Translations under genes and position numbers: made by a program | The notes under the pieces: generated by a model | What the model saw: only the letters and a program-made list of their open reading frames with translations | Databases searched by the model: none | Told to the model about the DNA's origin: nothing | Shown here: positions 59,818-64,000 of the stretch, piece after piece | How positions within the stretch are numbered: the first letter of the stretch is position 1 | Layout: each line of letters starts with the position of its first letter | Source of the DNA: Synaphobranchus kaupii | Taxonomy: Eukaryota > Chordata > Actinopteri > Anguilliformes > Synaphobranchidae | Direction of reading: 5' to 3' | Length of the DNA: 64,000 bases | Assembly: GCA_029718625.1 (NCBI GenBank) | Contig: CM056377.1 | Coordinates: forward strand, 96,898,998-96,962,997

Positions 59818-60361
59818 CACTAACCGGCCAAAAAAAAAGGTCGCGCACTCTAATATTTTGTTGGACCGCCTTTAGCTTTGATTATGGCGCGCATTAGTCA
59901 TGGCATTGTTTCGACAACCTTATGCAACGTCACAACATTTATTTCCGACCAGAGTTGCATACATTTTTGGCCGAGATCATGTACTGACGACGGGAGAGTC
60001 TAACCACTCCGTAAAGTCTTCTCCAGCACATCCCAAAGACTTTCAATGGGGTTAAGGTCAGGAATCTGGTGGCCAATTCATGTGTGAAAATGATTCCTCA
60101 TGCTCCCTGAACCACTCTTTCACAATTTGAGCCCGATGAATCTTGGCATTGTCGTCCTGGAATATGCCCATTGATGGGATAACCTGGTCATTCAGTACAT
60201 TCAGGTACTCACCTGACTTCATTTCATTGTTGCATAACGTTGCTGAGCATAGATCTGACAAATTGAAGCAACCCCAGATCATAACACTGCCTCCAGAGGC
60301 TTGTACAGTGGGCACTATGCATGACAGGTGCAATGGCGACTTTCTTTTTGGCCAGGCAGTG
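59818..60361 (-). mobile_element. Internally deleted Tc1-like transposon, copy 2
   Basis: The ends read CACTAACCGGCCAAAAAAAA and, reversed, CACTGCCTGGCCAAAAAG, with TA at 60362-60363. The minus strand encodes a remnant of the Tc1 transposase catalytic half ([49 protein letters not shown]). The DNA-binding half is missing, as in the copy at 42945-43475. It stands immediately after foldback element 3. Confidence 0.88.
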
Positions 60362-60363
60362 TA

Positions 60364-61690
60364 TATACTGTATGTGTGTGCGTGCGTGCGTGCGTGCGTG
60401 AAATTCTTGCATTGTTTCCCCAAAAAGGGAGACACTGTGTTTATATTCTTTTTGTTATAATTTGGTTTTATCTTTGAGGTACGGAATATTCCACAGATTA
60501 TAAGATAATATATAAAATTAAGTGGTCTAATTGGTAATACCAACAATACATTTAGGGCTAATTGTGAAGATGAAATATCCCCAATATTCCCTATTTACAC
60601 TTATTGATTGTAATTATAATATAACTTTCTGTGCCTTCCAGTTGCTCTGGAAGGTACCTGGAAAGTACAAGACGATGCTGTAGGATGACTGGTGCTTTAC
60701 GCAAGTTATTTTGTCATCCAATAATGGATTACAAAGTATTCTCCCAATAGTTTAAGTAAGTGTCCTAAGCAAAAAGTGCAATATTTCCTTTTACAAAGAA
60801 ATGTATGTATGAAGCCAGACTGCAGAGTTTGACCTGGAAGCACTGGAGTGTTTTCTGCCTGACCTTTCGCACTGTTGCATACTCTCAAGCCACATTGTCA
60901 GTGTCTGTGCTGCTGCTAGGTTTCATTAAGCCTACAAAGCTTAACAAAAGGGGAACATAAATAGTTAGAGTAATGTAATGAGTAAGCGCTCACGAGTGTC
61001 TGTTCCCTGCAAATGTATTGTTTTCCCTTTACTGCAAGGTGTATGGGGAAGGCTGTATTTGTTCCTCATTTCATCCCAGTGAAAGGCTGCCTGCTCACAT
61101 GCAGGACTGCACTTGGCTTTGTGTAGCAGGCCCTCAAAGTGTGCAGCACCCCCACCTGAAAGGGATTTGGATTGTCCATTGTTATCATTAGGCATTTAAA
61201 ACATTATTTGCTTATTATTATTTTTTTTACAGAAGTTTGACGCACAGGGTTACAGATAAAGATACTTCATATTTCAAGCATCTTCCTGTTTATTTTAGTC
61301 CATTGCTGAGATGGTAAATGTGGCTGTTGTTCAGAATTTAAGCTTTAGTTGTTATTCTAATTGCAAGTTATGCAGTATGCATTTGTTTAGTAGGCCTACT
61401 CATGATTTAAAACAAAATTGTGACTCACTGGTACTACGTTGCTCTAAGCAAATATGGTCATGAATTAGCTGCACCGGCCTTCGAACCATTGCTTTGCAAG
61501 TAAACTAATAACTGTTGGTCTCCTCCCACTGTGGGATTGAACACAGCTACATAAATAAGACTTGGCGACGGTTTTGAGAAATGCACTGACTGTGTTACTG
61601 TCTTCACATTGTTAGGATACTGAGTCACACAAGTCACAAACCAGCCTTAGTATTAGGTTCATATTATAGCTTTCCTTCATAATGAATAGA
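60364..61690 (+). other. dennd1b intron 2, no feature
   Basis: No exon or transposon end is recognisable. A GTGC(GTGC)n tract at 60376-60398 follows the transposon. Confidence 0.5.
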
Positions 61691-61696
61691 GCATAT

Positions 61697-62975
61697 AGTT
61701 GAAGTCGAAAGTTTACATGCACGTTCCAAATCCATTTAAACTCAGTTTTTCACAATTCCTGACATTTAATCCTAGTAAATATTCCCTGTCTTAGGTCAGT
61801 TAGGAACTTAGGATCACAACTTCATTTTAAGAATGTGAAATGTCAGAATAATAGTAGAGAGAATGATTTATTTCAGCTTTTATTTCTTTCATCACATTCC
61901 CAGTGGGTTAGAAGTTTACATAAACTCTGTTAGTATTTGGTAGCATTGCCTTTAAATTGTTTAACTTGGGTCAAATGTTTCAGGTAGCCTTCCACAAGCT
62001 TCTCACAATAAGTTGCTGGAATTTTGGCCCATTCCTCCTGACAGAACTGGTGTGTAACTGAGTCAGGTTTGTAGGCCTCCTTGCTCGCACACACTTTCTC
62101 AGTTCTGCCCACAAATTTCCGATTGGATTGAGGTCAGGACTTTGTGATGGCCACTCCAATACCTTGACTTTGTTGTTCTTAAGCCTTTTTGCCACAACGT
62201 TTGCCACAAAGTATGCTTTGGGTCATTGTCCATTTGGAAGAGCCATTTGCGACTAAGCTTTAACTTCCTGGCTGATGTCTTGAGATGTTGCTTCAATATA
62301 TCCACATAGTTTTCCTTCCTCATGATGCCATCTATTTTATGAAGTGCACCAGTCCCTCCTGCAGCAAATCACCCCCACAACATGATGCTGCCACCCCCGT
62401 GCTTCACGGTTGGGATGGTGTTCTTCGGCTTTCAAGCCTCACCCTTTTTCCTCCAAACATAACGATGGTCTTTATGGTCAATTTTTGTTTCATCAGACCA
62501 GATGACAAGTAAGATCTTTGTCCCCATGTGCAGTTGCAAACTGTAGTCTGGCTTTTTTATGGTGGTTTTGGAGTAGTGGCTTCTTCCTTGCTGAGCAGCC
62601 TTTCAGGTTATGTCGATATAGGACTCGTTTTACTGTGGATACTTTTGTACCTGTTCCCTCCAGCATCTTCACAAGGTCCTTTGCTGTTGTTCTGGGAGTG
62701 ATTCACACTTTTTGCACCAAAGCACGTTCATCTCTAGGAGACAGAATGCGTCTCCTTCCTGACCAGTATGACGGCTGCGTGGTCTCATGGTGTTTATACT
62801 TGCGTACTATTGTTTGTACAGACGAACATGGTACCTTCAGGCGTTTGGAAATTGCTCCCAAGGATGAACCAGACTTGTGGAGGTCCACAATTTTCTTTCT
62901 GAGGTCTTGGCTGATTTCTTTTGATTTTCCCATGATGTCAAGCAAAGAGGCACTGAGTCTGAAGGTAGGCCTTAA
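61697..62975 (-). mobile_element. Tc1-like transposon interrupted at TTAA
   Basis: The left end AGTTGAAGTCGAAAGTTTAC is the Tc1-type terminal repeat. The transposase region follows on the minus strand, and the sequence corresponds to the copy at 1-460 up to GGTAGGCCTTAA (62972-62975). There the two copies diverge sharply and the right terminus is missing within the window. Confidence 0.87.
61930..62945 (-). pseudogene. Tc1-type transposase pseudogene
   Basis: The N-terminal part [20 protein letters not shown] with the first helix-turn-helix (GAISKRLKVPCSSVQTI) is intact. VIWSDETK (first catalytic Asp, near 62500) and [10 protein letters not shown] (second Asp) are present in later frames. 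The third acidic position is changed: [11 protein letters not shown], where family members have E. Frame changes occur near 62690, 62320 and 62200. It cannot encode an active enzyme. Confidence 0.85.
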
Positions 62976-63612
62976 AGAGATACTGCAGAGGCTTTTCTAA
63001 GGCATTTTTTACCGCTTCAATTTGAACTGGAACTCGTGAGTGGGTGTGGTCATATGACGACGGTGCCACGTAGTCATATTATGAATATTCATACGGTCAA
63101 GGAGTGAAAGGGTGTGTCTTGGTGAACTGACTCAGGCCCCCACTGAACTCAGCCCCCTTCCTGATCTCTCCTCACAACTACGTCTTCGCGATCGAGGAGA
63201 GGATCGGGGATGTAACCGAATGGTAGAGCTAACGTTACCTAGCTAAGTTAGCTTGTTTGTCTGCCTAAAGTAACGTTACTATTAAATACATTCAAATACA
63301 CAGCAAAACCCAGTCACATAGTAACGTTAGTATATTGAACATTTATTAGCTAACATTATTCATAAATGATAGCGATAACTAGCTATCTAGCTAAGTTACC
63401 AGTTCTCTGGACCAAACGGGGCTAAACTCACACACAATAGACTGCTTTGCATTACCTAATTTATCCATACATTCCGTCTCTCGACAGATTATGAAAGCTA
63501 ACAGAGCCAGTGGCGTTACACCGAGGAACGATATATCTCTGACTCCTTGGCATAATGCAGGCAAGTTAGCTAAAGATACCAAAGTAAGACGTTGTAGATG
63601 AATAACCCTCTA
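62976..63612. mobile_element. Probable left end of a TTAA-type DNA transposon
   Basis: AGAGATACTGCAGAGGCTTT begins exactly at the TTAA where the Tc1 copy is broken, as expected for insertion of a TTAA-specific element. The right end is not visible in the window, and the later part (63180-63600, rich in AACGTTAGC words) may no longer belong to it. Confidence 0.45.
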
Positions 63613-64000
63613 TGGCTACGTTCACACTGCAGGTAAAAAGTGGCACAGATCCGATTTTTTCCTCAAATGTGACACAGATCTGATTTTTTTAAATGGAAGT
63701 GTGAACAGCGAAAATCACATTGAATCTGACATTTCAAATTCTCATTTGGGCACTTTTGAATGTGGGATTACCGATACATAACCGATTGTGTCAAAGCGAC
63801 CGCAGTCTGTCAGATCTGAATTAATGCAACTTTTTACGTCATTTTTGATGCAGCTAGCAGGGCATTAGAACGTGTACGCACGGGCTAGTTAACTCACTAT
63901 TGTACAGGGTAGGTTATCAACAGATTCACATTATATTATCATGTGTTGTCATTTTAGAAAAGTGGTAAATGTGCAAAGCAGTGGATTTTTTTTGGGCACA
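63613..64000 (+). mobile_element. Left part of a MITE with GTTCACACTGCAGG end
   Basis: GCTACGTTCACACTGCAGGT followed by GATCCGATTTTTTCC and GTGTGAACAGCGAAAATCAC belongs to a repeat type frequent in fish. Internal GATCTGA words recur in both orientations. The right end lies beyond the window. Confidence 0.5.

Noticed and set aside
56343..60361. A CRISPR-like or satellite array
   Set aside because: The repeats are large palindromes with TA flanks and differing ends, not short direct repeats with unique spacers. This is transposon structure in a vertebrate genome.
60640..60700. Possible dennd1b exon 3 (CTTCCAG then LLWKVPGKYK)
   Set aside because: The LWK-P resemblance to the expected PVVLWKFP is tempting, but that frame does not fit the phase-1 end of exon 2, a stop follows after 13 codons, and the sequence upstream does not match.

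Overview
This is teleost nuclear DNA. It is AT-rich, has long introns with GT/AG splice sites, carries large CA/GT and AAT microsatellites, and is full of fish-type transposons (Tc1-like, piggyBac-like, hAT, a THAP-encoding TTAA element, and tRNA-derived SINEs with an L2-type tail). I cannot name the species. Nothing bacterial or viral is present.

Three host genes can be supported from their exons, and they reproduce the human 1q31 order DENND1B - C1orf53 - LHX9. (1) lhx9, minus strand, five coding exons from 32158 down to 24798: a complete 396-residue LIM-homeodomain factor with two LIM domains and a homeodomain split by an intron at its usual place. (2) A C1orf53 (DUF5522-type) ortholog, minus strand, three coding exons from 46442 down to 43570, predicting 155 residues with the family signature [13 protein letters not shown] split across exons 2 and 3. 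(3) The first two coding exons of dennd1b, plus strand (52425-52441 and 52912-52976), diverging from the C1orf53 ortholog; the rest of that gene must lie beyond 64000. A weaker candidate is a short hydrophobic coding exon at 14815-14916 on the plus strand.

Layout: 1-460 is a cut Tc1 copy. 2.1-2.35 kb is a SINE. 4.1-6.05 kb is a broken THAP-encoding TTAA element containing an almost perfect 0.87 kb foldback. 6.97-7.46 kb is a hAT element with an 8-bp target duplication. 9.3-12.6 kb is a piggyBac-like element that has lost its catalytic core. 14-15 kb is a promoter-like zone. 15.5-24 kb is mostly featureless with a few MITE and SINE relics. 24.8-32.2 kb is lhx9. 32.6-43 kb is intergenic with one GC-rich block at 38-39 kb. 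43.6-46.4 kb is the C1orf53 ortholog. 50-51.3 kb is a decayed Tc1 transposase gene. 51.4-52.1 kb is a MITE cluster abutting the dennd1b 5' end.

The large dennd1b intron 2 (from 52977) holds the most striking structure. Three foldback elements of about 1.1 kb each, bounded by TA dinucleotides, stand one after another (56343-59811). They share the same palindromic core but carry different termini, and an internally deleted Tc1-like element follows (59818-60361). Further along, another Tc1 copy is interrupted at a TTAA site at 62972. The core of the foldbacks recurs alone at 15.65 kb, which suggests a mobile hairpin module that has been combined with several Tc1-type ends.
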